NCBI GenBank assembly: GCA_964506245.1
Contig: CAZDKK010000001.1
Coordinates: 128,341-192,340 of the forward strand
Direction of reading: 5' to 3'
From: CAZDKK01 sp964506245
Lineage (GTDB): Bacteria > Eisenbacteria > RBG-16-71-46 > CAIMUX01 > WJJG01
Length of the DNA stretch: 64,000 nt
Of the stretch, positions 1 through 8,805 are shown piece after piece (positions within the stretch are counted from its first letter, which is position 1; each line of letters begins with the position of its first letter). The notes under the pieces were generated by a model, which worked only from the letters and a program-made list of their open reading frames with translations, had not been told where the DNA came from and did not search any database. The translations under genes were made by a program, and so were the position numbers.

Positions 1-1636
1 TCCCCATCTCCCGCGCTCGGAGCACCGCCTGGTGCGTCGGGCCGCCGCGCGCGAGGACGATGGCGATCCCGGCCCGGCGCGCCTTGTGGAGGATCTCGGA
101 CGAGATCCTGCCCGAACAGACCAAGACCGTGCCCTCGAACCATTCGCCCGCGAGCAATCGGCGGCCGATGACCTTGTCCACCGCGCAGTGGCGCGCAACG
201 TCGTCGATGCACTCATCGGGGACGGCGCCGCGATCGCTCAGCGCCGCGCTGTGAACGGCTCCGGTATCCCGAAACACCTGGGAACAATGTTGGAGCCACT
301 TGGCCAGATCCGCGATCTGGGCAGGGGTCAGGCGCTCCGTCGAGGTCAACGGCTGCCTCAGCCCCGTCTCGCTCAGGCTCGAATAGACAATCCCACGGCC
401 ACAGCCGGCCGTGTACATCCGCCCGGCCACGAGATCGGGCGTTGGCGTCCGGCTGAGATCGCAGGTCACCGTCCAACGGGTCGTGTCCACGGTGAGCGAC
501 AGGACGTCCTGCGCCGCATTGATGAAGGCGGAGGAGTAGAGGAATCCCACGGCGAGTTCCTCGAGATGGGACGGTGAGCAGAGGAGTGTGGCCACCTCGA
601 CGCCATTGCCGATGATGGTGCAGGGGACCTCGGTGGCGACCGACTGGGTTGCCTCAGCGATGACACCGTGCTTGAGCCGAACCACGTCGACATCGACGCG
701 CGGGCCGAAGTCCCCCCCGGTGGCAGCGTCGTCGCCTGCGCGGGCTGGCACGCCATGGTTGCGCCCCACGAAACGGTAGTACTCGCGCGGCGTGTTCAGG
801 TTGGTGTACCAGGAGTCGTCTTCCGCCACGACGCGCGCCATCTTGCACAGCGGGAACAACTCCGCCACGCGCCGGTGCCCGGCGTCGAGGAGCCGGCGAC
901 AAGCGGGGAGCACGGTCTTCCTGTACACGCCGAGCAGTGGTTGATCGCCCCTGCTGGCCGGCAGGGAGGCGATCACGATGTCATTGTCGTCGCTTCGTGC
1001 GAGCATGCTCGCCAGCAGGTGCGGTTCGATCAGGGGTATGTCACAAGCGACGACGATGTTCACGTCCGCCGCTGAGGCAGACAGCCCCGAGTAGAGCCCC
1101 ATGAGAGGCCCTTGGTCGCTCACCTCGTCGGGGATCACGGCGTATCGCCCGTAGCGCTCGACGCGGTCGCGGCTGGTGACCACGGAGACGTGATCGCACC
1201 AGTCCTCGAGCTGCCGGTGCAAGACGTCGATGGCGGCGGTATCACCCACGTGCAGAAAGGCCTTGTCGATGCCCATGCGGCGGCTGCGGCCGCCGGCCAA
1301 GATCAGACCCGCGACGGGTGAAGGGCGGGCGCCCGCCAGCCAGGCGACGCGCCGGATCAGGGCGGGGTCGCACTCGAGCCGGGCGGCCAGATCGGCCACC
1401 TTCCCAGCGGCGAGGGGGGCACCGCGCACGATGTCGGCCTCGCGGCGGTCCCGGGGTGCGCTCCCGGGCGGGGCGGTGCTCCCGAGGTCGATCAGGCAGT
1501 CGGCAGTGGTGTCCACGGACCGGCTCTGGCACTCGGTCACGCGCCAATCGACACCGGTCAGCCAGTGCTGCAGCGCCTGGACCAGCCACGTGGGGCTGAT
1601 GGTTATACGCGGCCCCGCGACAAGGATCGTCTTCAT
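1..1636 (-). CDS. MobA-FdhD fusion, molybdenum cofactor maturation (3' end off window)
   Basis: One open frame of 545 codons runs from an ATG at 1636 to the window edge without a stop, so the C-terminus is missing. Residues about 110-290 are a MobA-type nucleotidyltransferase: the GTP-binding loop LAGGRSRRMG is at 113-122 and VVACDIPL at 195-202. Residues about 313-545 are FdhD, the sulfurtransferase that passes sulfur from IscS to the Mo/W-bisPGD cofactor of formate dehydrogenase; typical stretches are SPSHLEELAVGF and VARHCAVDKVIG. The first 105 residues match nothing I recognise. The usual FdhD CxxC is C412-G-R-G415 here, so only the first cysteine remains. The gene diverges from an hdr-fdh operon encoding a selenocysteine formate dehydrogenase, its obvious client. 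The fusion would join cofactor nucleotide attachment and sulfuration in one polypeptide. Confidence 0.9.
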   Translation of the reverse strand, partial: MKTILVAGPRITISPTWLVQALQHWLTGVDWRVTECQSRSVDTTADCLIDLGSTAPPGSAPRDRREADIVRGAPLAAGKVADLAARLECDPALIRRVAWLAGARPSPVAGLILAGGRSRRMGIDKAFLHVGDTAAIDVLHRQLEDWCDHVSVVTSRDRVERYGRYAVIPDEVSDQGPLMGLYSGLSASAADVNIVVACDIPLIEPHLLASMLARSDDNDIVIASLPASRGDQPLLGVYRKTVLPACRRLLDAGHRRVAELFPLCKMARVVAEDDSWYTNLNTPREYYRFVGRNHGVPARAGDDAATGGDFGPRVDVDVVRLKHGVIAEATQSVATEVPCTIIGNGVEVATLLCSPSHLEELAVGFLYSSAFINAAQDVLSLTVDTTRWTVTCDLSRTPTPDLVAGRMYTAGCGRGIVYSSLSETGLRQPLTSTERLTPAQIADLAKWLQHCSQVFRDTGAVHSAALSDRGAVPDECIDDVARHCAVDKVIGRRLLAGEWFEGTVLVCSGRISSEILHKARRAGIAIVLARGGPTHQAVLRAREMG

Positions 1637-1941
1637 GGTGTTTACGTCAAACCCCTCCATCAAGCCAGCCTAGCATGCCGCACCCCAGGCCGGAAGGCGC
1701 TCCCCTAATATGCTCGCGGGGGAATATTACAAGCACAGGCGGGGCAATCAAGGGGTGTGTCCGACCGCTCGCGAAACCCAAATCCAGTGGCGCGTGGCAT
1801 GCGTGCGGAGTAGTGTATCCGGGATTGACATGAGAGCCCATGCCCAGCCCTTCACGGGGTACGCAACAGCCGGACCTCGGGGCCCGAGGGGAGCCGCATC
1901 TCGGCTGGGGACACCGGGCCATCGGCGACGAGGAGGTTTCG
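1637..1941. other. Divergent intergenic region between mobA-fdhD and hdrC
   Basis: These 305 bases separate the two divergent transcription units of the formate locus. Apart from the candidate minus-strand promoter and its AT-rich inverted repeat, I see a TTGACA at 1825-1830 without a convincing -10 box at normal spacing. No ORF with a ribosome binding site is evident. The plus-strand promoter of the hdr-fdh operon must lie here but cannot be assigned by eye. Confidence 0.5.
1705..1732 (-). promoter_or_regulatory. Candidate promoter of the mobA-fdhD gene
   Basis: On the minus strand TTGTAA (1732-1727) and TATTAG (1710-1705) are separated by 16 bp. They lie about 70 bp upstream of the ATG at 1636. 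The same place holds an inverted repeat, TAATAT at 1706-1711 and ATATTA at 1724-1729, which could be an operator. This is sequence resemblance only. Confidence 0.3.
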
Positions 1942-2514
1942 ATGACAGCAACCGCCACTCAGGGGCGAGTCCCTGCTTTTCTCGATCGGGTCGTCGCGGC
2001 GACACCCGGTGACTGCCGGTTGGGGATGTGCATTCAGTGCGGCACTTGTGGCGGGTCCTGTCCATCGGGTGCGGACATGGACCACACGCCGCGTGCCCTC
2101 TTCGCTCTGATCAATGCCGGTATGAAGGACATCGTGCTGCGCAGTAACACGCCCTGGTACTGCGTCTCCTGCTACTACTGCACTGTCCGCTGCCCGCAGG
2201 AAGTCCACATCACCGACATCATGTACACTCTCAAGCGCATCGCGGTCCAGGAGAAGGGGTTCGACGATTCCAAGGCCCCGGACTTCTCGAAAACGTTCAT
2301 CTACTGGGTCGAGGCCTACGGCCGCGCCTTCGAGCTGGGGCTGATGGGTGTACACATGCTCCGGCACAATCCGTTTGGCGCGTTCAAGATCGCCGGCATG
2401 GGCACGGGCATGCTCTCGAAGCACAGAATGGCCTTCAAACCCACGCGCATCAAGAACCTGAACAGCTTGAAGGCCATCCTGGCGAAGGCCAAGGAATTGG
2501 AGGCTTCGGCATGA
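1942..2514 (+). CDS. hdrC: HdrC-like iron-sulfur subunit
   Basis: 190-residue ferredoxin-type subunit of a heterodisulfide-reductase-like complex. Two [4Fe-4S] motifs are visible: C30, C33, C36, C40 (CIQCGTCGGSCP) and C74, C77, C80, C84 (CVSCYYCTVRCP). In Hdr complexes HdrC relays electrons from HdrA to the catalytic subunit HdrB. The ATG at 1942 is chosen because GAGGAGG lies just upstream; an upstream in-frame ATG at 1840 lacks such a site and would add a non-family extension. The stop overlaps the hdrB start (ATGA), implying translational coupling. First gene of an operon continuing through hdrB, hdrA, mvhD, fdhB and fdhA. Confidence 0.93.
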   Translation: MTATATQGRVPAFLDRVVAATPGDCRLGMCIQCGTCGGSCPSGADMDHTPRALFALINAGMKDIVLRSNTPWYCVSCYYCTVRCPQEVHITDIMYTLKRIAVQEKGFDDSKAPDFSKTFIYWVEAYGRAFELGLMGVHMLRHNPFGAFKIAGMGTGMLSKHRMAFKPTRIKNLNSLKAILAKAKELEASA

Positions 2515-3488
2515 AGTACAGTTACTTCCCCGGATGCTCCCTCGAGCGCAATGCGGCCGCCTACCACATCTCGGCCCTGGCGGTGGCCAAGCCGCTGGGC
2601 ATGGAGTTCGCCGAAGTGGAGGACTGGAACTGCTGCGGCGCCACCGAATATGTCTCTCTCAACCTCACGGCCTCCTACGCGCTCATCGCCCGCAACCTGG
2701 CCCAGGCGGCCAAGAATGCCGAGACCACGCAGCTGGTCGCGCCCTGCAGCGCCTGCTACCTCAACCTGAGGAAGTGCGACAACTACATGGCCAACAGCCC
2801 GGCCCTGGCCGAAAAGGTGAACACGGCCTTGGCCGCGGGCGGCCTGGCGTACAAGGGCGGAACGCTCAAGGTGCGCCACCTGCTGGATGTCATCGTCAAT
2901 GACATCGGCTGTGAAGCTCTCGCCGCCAAGGTCACGAGGCCCCTGAAAGGCTTGCGGGTCGTGCCGTACTACGGCTGCATGATCGTCCGCCCGGAGTATC
3001 ACGGCGAAGCTGCTTTCGACAACGTCGAGCAGCCGACCACGCTGGACAGGCTGCTCGCGGCGTTGGGCGCCGAGGTGGTGCCCTTCACCCTGAAGGCGGC
3101 CTGCTGCGGCGGTCACATGACCCAGATCAGTGAAGGGACTGGCTTCGAGATGATCCGGCGGCTGGTGAAGAGCGCGTCCGATGGCCGTGCGGATCTGATC
3201 GCGACGCTGTGCCCGATGTGCCAGCTCAACCTGGACGCCTTCCAGGGCCCGATGAACAACCACTTCAAGACCGACTACAAGATGCCGGTCTTGTACTTCA
3301 CACAACTGATGGGTCTGGCCTTGGGCATGGATGCGCGATCCCTGGGGATAGGCAGTGAGCTGGTGGACGCCCGCCGCGCGCTGGGGAAGATCGGAGTCGA
3401 CGTGCCCCCTCCCGAGCCCGCGGCGACGCCCAAGAAGCCCAAGCGCGATGACAAGTCCCTGCCCATGCCTCGCATGAGCGGCGTCTAG
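2511..3488 (+). CDS. hdrB: HdrB-like catalytic subunit, two CCG domains
   Basis: 325 residues. Two CCG domains are present. The first has C9 (FPGCSLE), NCCGATEY and APCSACYLNL; the second has YYGCMI, AACCGGHM and TLCPMCQLNL. In characterised HdrB proteins these cysteines hold two noncubane [4Fe-4S] clusters that cleave a disulfide (CoM-S-S-CoB in methanogens). Nothing else here suggests methanogenesis, so the natural acceptor is unknown; another disulfide or thiol-linked carrier is possible. A C-terminal tail after about residue 285 is rich in Pro, Lys and Ala and looks flexible. It overlaps hdrC by 4 bp and is followed by hdrA after 9 bp. Confidence 0.93.
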   Translation: MKYSYFPGCSLERNAAAYHISALAVAKPLGMEFAEVEDWNCCGATEYVSLNLTASYALIARNLAQAAKNAETTQLVAPCSACYLNLRKCDNYMANSPALAEKVNTALAAGGLAYKGGTLKVRHLLDVIVNDIGCEALAAKVTRPLKGLRVVPYYGCMIVRPEYHGEAAFDNVEQPTTLDRLLAALGAEVVPFTLKAACCGGHMTQISEGTGFEMIRRLVKSASDGRADLIATLCPMCQLNLDAFQGPMNNHFKTDYKMPVLYFTQLMGLALGMDARSLGIGSELVDARRALGKIGVDVPPPEPAATPKKPKRDDKSLPMPRMSGV

Positions 3489-3497
3489 GAGGTTGCG

Positions 3498-5501
3498 ATG
3501 ATCGAGAATACCCGCGTGGGGGTGTACATCTGCCATTGTGGCAGCAACATCGCCGGCGTCGTGGACGTGGCCGAGGTGGCGAAGTGGGCCGCGGGACTGC
3601 CGCACGTCGCGACCAGCCAGGACTACAAGTTCATGTGCTCCAGTCTGGGGCAGGAATTGATCGAGAAGGACATCAAGGAGCACGGCGTCAATCGTGTGGT
3701 CGTGGCCTCGTGCAGCCCACACCTGCACGAACCGACCTTCCGCAACGCCTGCGCCCGCGCCGGCCTGAATCCGTATCTGTTCGAGATGGCGAACATCCGG
3801 GAACAGGACTCCTGGGTCACGACCGACAAGGCCGAAGCCACCAAGAAGGCCAAGGCCCTGGTGGCTGCAGCGGTGAGCCGCGTCGTTCATCAGGAGGCGC
3901 TCAACTCGCTCTTCGTCCCGATCGATCCGAACGTGCTCGTCGTGGGGGGCGGTGTTACCGGGATCCAGGCGGCGCTGGAAGTCGCCAACAGCGGCCACAA
4001 GGTCTACCTGGTCGAGCGCGAGCCCTCCCTGGGCGGGCACATGGCCCAGTTCGACAAGACCTTCCCCACGCTCGACTGCTCGGCCTGCATCCTGACGCCC
4101 AAGATGTTCGACGCGGGCAATCACAAGAACATCGAGCTGCTGACCTGGAGCGAGATCGAGAAGGTCGAAGGCTACATCGGTAACTTCACCGTCACGATCC
4201 GCAAGCGCGCCCGCTACGTGGACGAGAGCAAGTGCAACGGCTGCGGCGTCTGCCAGGAGAAGTGCCCCACCAAGGTGGTCGATGAGGTCTTCGAGGCCGG
4301 GTTGGGGTACCGCAAGGCCGTCTACGTTCCTTTTCCGCAAGCCGTGCCCAAGTACCCGGTGATCGACCGCGAGAACTGCAACTTCTTCAAGAAGGGCGTC
4401 TGCAAGCTCTGCGAGAAGTTCTGCCCAACCGGTGCGATCAAGTACGACCAGCAGGATACGCTGATGACGGTCAAGGTGGGGAACATCATCCTTGCCACGG
4501 GATACGACCTGTTCGACGCACGCCGCATCCCCCAGTACGGTTTTGGGCGGCTCCCGAACGTCTTTACCAGTCTGGAGTTCGAGCGCATGACCAACGCTGC
4601 CGGACCAACCGGTGGGAAGGTCCTGCTGCGCGACGGCGTCACGCAGCCCAAGAGCGTCGCCATCATCCACTGCGTGGGCAGCCGCGATCGCAACTACAAC
4701 AACTATTGCTCGGCCATCTGCTGCATGCAGTCACTCAAGTTCGCCCACCTGGTCGGTGAAAAGACGGGCGCAGATGTCTACCAGTGCTATATCGACATCC
4801 GGACGCCGGCCAAGGCCTACGATGAGTTCTACCAGCGCATCATCAACGAAGGCGTACACTTCATCCGCGGACGCGTGGCCGAGATCACCGATGCCGCGCG
4901 CGAGACGGGAGAAGAAGGCAAGACGATCGTCCAGGTCGAAGACACGCTGATCGGGAAGCAGAGGCGGCTCGCGGTCGACATGGTGGTGCTCTCCGCCGGC
5001 CTCCAGGCGCGCGCCGACGCGAAGGAAGTCGGCAAGAAGTTTGGCATCTCCTGCAGCGCCGATGCCTGGTTCATCGAGAAGCACCCGAAGCTCGACCCCG
5101 TGGCGACGATGACCGACGGGGTCTTCGTCGCCGGCGCCTGCCAGGGACCCAAGGACATCCCGGCCTCGGTAGCCCAAGGTGCAGCCGCCGCAGCCCGGGT
5201 GCTTTCCATCATCGGCCAGGGTCAGATCGAGATCGAGGCGGCCACCGCGATTGTCGACGAGACCTCCTGCGTGGGGTGCAAGGAGTGCATCCCATCCTGC
5301 CCCTACACAGCCATCGAGTTCCTCGAAGACAAGCAGAAAGCACATGTGGTCGAGGCGTTGTGCAAGGGATGTGGGACCTGCGTCGGCACCTGCCTGTCGA
5401 AGTCGATCCGCCTGCGGCACTTCACCGATGAGCAGCTGGTGGCCGAGATGATCGGCGCGATGGAGACGATGAAGAGCTATGAAACAGCGGAGGTGCGATG
5501 A
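3498..5501 (+). CDS. hdrA: HdrA-like FAD electron-bifurcating subunit
   Basis: 667 residues, normal size for HdrA. The FAD-binding loop VVGGGVTG is near residues 148-155. The HdrA insertion LDCSACILTPKM follows near 192-203, with cysteines and no selenocysteine. Ferredoxin-like clusters lie at C246-C256 (CNGCGVCQEKC) and C294-C309. Two C-terminal ferredoxin motifs start at C591 (CVGCKECIPSCP) and C622 (CKGCGTCVGTC). In known complexes the HdrA flavin bifurcates a two-electron donor between ferredoxin and the HdrBC disulfide site. Here the donor module would be MvhD-FdhAB, so formate is the predicted donor. GGAGGTTGCG precedes the ATG. The gene overlaps mvhD by 4 bp. Confidence 0.93.
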   Translation: MIENTRVGVYICHCGSNIAGVVDVAEVAKWAAGLPHVATSQDYKFMCSSLGQELIEKDIKEHGVNRVVVASCSPHLHEPTFRNACARAGLNPYLFEMANIREQDSWVTTDKAEATKKAKALVAAAVSRVVHQEALNSLFVPIDPNVLVVGGGVTGIQAALEVANSGHKVYLVEREPSLGGHMAQFDKTFPTLDCSACILTPKMFDAGNHKNIELLTWSEIEKVEGYIGNFTVTIRKRARYVDESKCNGCGVCQEKCPTKVVDEVFEAGLGYRKAVYVPFPQAVPKYPVIDRENCNFFKKGVCKLCEKFCPTGAIKYDQQDTLMTVKVGNIILATGYDLFDARRIPQYGFGRLPNVFTSLEFERMTNAAGPTGGKVLLRDGVTQPKSVAIIHCVGSRDRNYNNYCSAICCMQSLKFAHLVGEKTGADVYQCYIDIRTPAKAYDEFYQRIINEGVHFIRGRVAEITDAARETGEEGKTIVQVEDTLIGKQRRLAVDMVVLSAGLQARADAKEVGKKFGISCSADAWFIEKHPKLDPVATMTDGVFVAGACQGPKDIPASVAQGAAAAARVLSIIGQGQIEIEAATAIVDETSCVGCKECIPSCPYTAIEFLEDKQKAHVVEALCKGCGTCVGTCLSKSIRLRHFTDEQLVAEMIGAMETMKSYETAEVR

Positions 5502-5908
5502 TGTACGAGCCCAAGATCATCGGGTTCCTATGCAACTGGTGCTCGTATCGCGGCGCTGATACGGCCGGGATGGCTCGTCTGAAGTACCCGCCCAATGTGA
5601 AGATCGTGCGGGTACCCTGCAGCGGCCGGATCTCGCCGGAGTTGGTGCTGCGCACTTTCCGCGAGGGGGCCGATGGTGTGATGGTCCTGGGCTGTCACAT
5701 CGGCGACTGCCACTACGCGACCGGGAACCACCGCACGGCCAAGCGCATGCCCGTCCTCAAGAAGCTGTTGGAGTACAGCGGCATCGATCCTGAACGGCTC
5801 TACATCAACTGGGTGTCGGCGGCTGAGGGCGAGAAGTTCGCCACGGTCATTCAGGAGTTCACCGACAGAATCAAGGCCATGCCACCCTTCATGGAGGTGA
5901 TGGGATGA
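5498..5908 (+). CDS. mvhD: MvhD/FlpD-like [2Fe-2S] linker subunit
   Basis: 136-residue MvhD-family protein that links an electron-input module to HdrA. Candidate cluster cysteines are C12, C15, C41, C66 and C71, in FLCNWCSYRGAD and VLGCHIGDCHY, the standard MvhD pattern. Two adjacent ATGs exist (5498 and 5501); the first overlaps the hdrA stop and follows GGAGGTGCG. In methanogens MvhD (or FlpD) joins hydrogenase or formate dehydrogenase to Hdr. Its position between hdrA and fdhBA gives the same wiring here. Confidence 0.92.
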   Translation: MMYEPKIIGFLCNWCSYRGADTAGMARLKYPPNVKIVRVPCSGRISPELVLRTFREGADGVMVLGCHIGDCHYATGNHRTAKRMPVLKKLLEYSGIDPERLYINWVSAAEGEKFATVIQEFTDRIKAMPPFMEVMG

Positions 5909-6729
5909 GTGACCGCCTGCCCGCTCTGCGCCAGGCCATCGAGAAGCTCCTGCCTGAGGTCGACGGCGTGCTTGCTCTGAAGGCGGGACCCGCAGGCATC
6001 GTCGCCCCGCACCTCTTCGTCAAGGAGCGCGCGCAGCAGTTGGATGCGCTGGCCATCTGGCCCAAGGAGCCCGTGCCCGATCTGCTGAAGAAGATCCTCA
6101 AGGCCCACCCGACGGCGAAACTCGCCATCGTCTGTCGCCGCTGCGAGGAGCGTGGCGTCGTCGAGATGTCAAAACACGCGCAGATCGACCTGGCCAACGT
6201 CACACTCATCGGATTGCAGTGCACGCGTGATGAGGCGGTCTTCTGTCGGTGCAACAAGCCGGCCACGATTCACGCGAAGATCACGGTCGGCACGCCGATC
6301 GAGGGCGTGCCCGACCAGGTGACCGAGGACTTTCTCAAGAAGAGCCAGGCCGAACGCCTGGCGTTCTGGAAGGAGCAGTTCCTCCACTGCATCAAGTGCT
6401 ACGGCTGTCGCAACATCTGCCCACAGTGCTTCTGCAACGTCTGTGCCCTGGAGGACGAGACGTGGGTGGAGACCGGCCGGCTGCCGATGCCCGCGCCGCC
6501 GATGTACCATCTCGTTCGCGCAATGCACATGACCGCCAAATGCGTGGCTTGCCGCGAATGCGAGGAGACCTGTCCGGCGGGGATCCCGCTGGCGATCCAC
6601 TTCCGCCTGATCGCCCGCGATGTCGAAGAGATGTTCAAGTATGAGACCGGTGCCGTGATCGAACAGCTGCCGCCGCAACTCCTGGTTTTGGAGGAAGGCG
6701 AATACGAGCGCACCGGATTGCCTCACTAA
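5905..6729 (+). CDS. FdhB-like iron-sulfur subunit of formate dehydrogenase
   Basis: 274-residue cysteine-rich protein. The N-terminal half has CRRCEERG and LQCTRD, as in proteins related to FrhB/FdhB. The C-terminal half carries two ferredoxin-like cysteine clusters, CIKCYGCRNICPQC and CVACRECEETCPAG. It lies between mvhD (4 bp overlap) and the selenoprotein fdhA (11 bp gap), so it most likely carries electrons from FdhA to MvhD. It is shorter than methanogen FdhB, and I cannot tell whether the F420/FAD-binding part of that family is functional. No gene symbol is given because FdhB names several unrelated proteins. Confidence 0.82.
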   Translation: MSDRLPALRQAIEKLLPEVDGVLALKAGPAGIVAPHLFVKERAQQLDALAIWPKEPVPDLLKKILKAHPTAKLAIVCRRCEERGVVEMSKHAQIDLANVTLIGLQCTRDEAVFCRCNKPATIHAKITVGTPIEGVPDQVTEDFLKKSQAERLAFWKEQFLHCIKCYGCRNICPQCFCNVCALEDETWVETGRLPMPAPPMYHLVRAMHMTAKCVACRECEETCPAGIPLAIHFRLIARDVEEMFKYETGAVIEQLPPQLLVLEEGEYERTGLPH

Positions 6730-6740
6730 AGGAGGACGCG

Positions 6741-8798
6741 ATGATCGATTGCACAAGTGTCTTGAGCACCTGCCCGTACTGCGGGACGGGGTGTGGGCTC
6801 CACCTCCAGGTGCTCGACGGTCGGCTGATCGGAACGCTGCCGGCCAAGACTCACCCCATCAGCGAGGGGGGATTGTGCATCAAGGGCTGGAACGCCCATG
6901 AATTCGTCTGCCACGAGGACCGGCTGCGGAAGCCGCTGATCCGCAAGAACGGCCAGTTGGTCGAGGCCGAGTGGGACGAGGCGCTGACGCTGGTCGCGAA
7001 GAGGCTCGGGGCCATCAAGGCCGAGAGCGGGCCGGACAGCATCGCCGTGCTCTCCTCCGCCAAGTGCACCAACGAAGAGAACTACATCCTGCAGAAGTTC
7101 GCCCGCGCGGTGGTCGGCACCAACAACGTCGACCACTGCGCCCGTCTCTGACACGCGCCCACGGTGGCCGGTCTGGCCGCCGCCTTTGGGAGTGGCGCGA
7201 TGACGAATTCCATCCCGGAGTTCGAGGCGGACACGAACTGCTTCCTGATCATCGGCTCCAACACCAGCGAGGGCCATCCGCTGATCGCCACGCGCATCCT
7301 CAAGGGCCAGAGCCGCGGTGCGAAGGTGATCGTCCTGGACCCGCGCCAGAATCAGATCGGGCGCTGGGCTGACCTCTTCGTGCACTTCAAGCCGGGCACG
7401 GACGTGGCGCTCTTCAACGGCCTGATGAACGTGATCATCGCCGAGGGTCTGGCGGACGAGCCCTACATCGCTGCCCGGACCGAGAGCTTTGATGAGCTGA
7501 AGGCCATGGTGGCCAAGTACACGCCCGAGAAGGTCGCCGAGATCACGGAGGTGCCCGCGGACACGCTGCGTGAAGTCGCCCGCACCTACGCGAAGAACAA
7601 ACCGGGGGCGATCATCTACGCGATGGGCATCACCCAGCACACGACCGGCGTGGACAACGTCAAGTCGGTGGCGAATCTCGCCATGCTCTGCGGCAATCTG
7701 GGCATCCCCGGCGGCGGCGTCAATCCGCTGCGCGGGCAGAACAATGTCCAGGGGGCCTGCGACATGGGCGGGTTGCCCAACGTCTATCCGGGCTATCAGA
7801 CGGTCACCTCCGAGGAGGTGCAGAAGAAGTTCAAGGATGCCTGGGGCTCAACGGCATCGCTCAAGGTGGGGCTGACGGTGACGGAGATGGTCAGCCTGGC
7901 GGAGCAGAAGGAGGTGCGTGCGCTCTACGTGATGGCCGAGAACCCGATGCTCTCGGACCCGGACATCACCCACGTCCGCCACTGCCTAGAGGCCACGGAA
8001 TTCCTGGTCGTGCAGGACATCTTCCTGACGGAGACCGCGGCACTCGCCCACGTGGTTCTGCCAGGGGTGACCTTTGCAGAGAAGGACGGCACCTTCACGA
8101 ACACCGAGCGGCGCGTCCAGCGCGTGCGCAAGGCCATCGAGCCGGTCGGCCAGGCCCGCCAGGATTGGGAGATCGTCTGCCAGATCGCCAAGAAGATGAG
8201 TGCCTCGGGATTCGACTTCACTTCGGCCCAGCAAATCATGGAGGAGGCCGCGCGGCTCACCCCGAGCTACGCGGGGGTCACCTACGAGCGATTGGAGAAG
8301 CTTGGATCCTTGCAGTGGCCTTGCCCGAACGCGGAGCACCCGGGCACTCCCTACTTGCACAAGGACAAGTTCGCCCGAGGCATGGGCAAGTTCTTCCCGC
8401 TGGAGTACAAGGATCCGGCGGAGCTGCCAGACGCCGAGTACCCGTTCATCCTGACGACCGGGCGGATCATGTTCCACTACCACACCGGCACGATGACGCG
8501 CCGCTCGAAGAAGCTGGAGAGCGAGGTTTCGGAGGCGTACGTAGAGATCAGTCCCGCGGACGCGACGAAAATCGGTCTGAACGGTCACCGACGGGTGCGT
8601 GTCGCGAGTCGGCGCGGAGAGATCGAGGTCGGCGTGCGCATTTCGAAGGGCATCAAGCCCGGTGTCGTCTTTATCCCCTTTCACTTCGCCGAGGCGGCGG
8701 CGAACGTGCTGACCCATGCCGCCATCGACCCGGTCGCAAAGATCCCGGAGTACAAGGTGTGCGCCGTCAAGATCGTCCTGACGGAACCCAAGAAGTGA
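6741..8798 (+). CDS. fdhA: Formate dehydrogenase catalytic subunit, selenoprotein (UGA = Sec137)
   Basis: 685 residues when the in-frame TGA at 7149-7151 is read as selenocysteine. The residues before and after it, DHCARL-U-HAPTVAGLAAAFG, match the active-site strand of FdhF-type formate dehydrogenases, where Sec ligates Mo or W and the next His assists catalysis. The [4Fe-4S] ligands C11, C14, C18 and C46 are followed by K48. The C-terminal part (TGRIMFHYHTGTMTRRS) is the molybdopterin dinucleotide-binding domain. Without readthrough the gene would look like two ORFs, 6741-7151 and 7164-8798. A SECIS hairpin follows the UGA. AAAGGAGG precedes the start. Role: CO2/formate interconversion in a soluble Hdr-linked complex; no twin-arginine signal is present. 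Formate oxidation versus CO2 reduction cannot be decided from sequence. Confidence 0.96.
7149..7181 (+). promoter_or_regulatory. UGA codon and bacterial SECIS hairpin in fdhA
   Basis: Directly 3' of the UGA (7149-7151) a hairpin forms from GGTGGCC (7163-7169) and GGCCGCC (7175-7181), seven pairs including one U-G, with the loop GGTCT (7170-7174). Counting the U of UGA as 1, U17, G23 and U24, the bases SelB needs in the E. coli fdhF element, are all present (7165, 7171, 7172). The distance from UGA to the loop equals that of E. coli fdhF, 18 bases. In E. coli U17 is bulged; here it may form a U-G wobble. Confidence 0.9.
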
Positions 8799-8805
8799 GG
8801 TGCGC

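Noticed and set aside
2316..4670. A 784-codon minus-strand frame opposite hdrB and hdrA
   Set aside because: Composition is that of reverse-complemented GC-rich coding sequence; no ribosome binding site and no domain.
1942..5501. HdrABC as a sign of a methanogenic archaeon
   Set aside because: Shine-Dalgarno sites, signal peptides, FlgD-type tails, OMPLA and complex I type all point to a Gram-negative bacterium; Hdr-like complexes are common in bacteria.
7149..7151. In-frame TGA suggesting fdhA is a pseudogene or two genes
   Set aside because: The codon sits at the conserved selenocysteine position, the flanking residues match Sec-type FdhA, and a SECIS hairpin follows.
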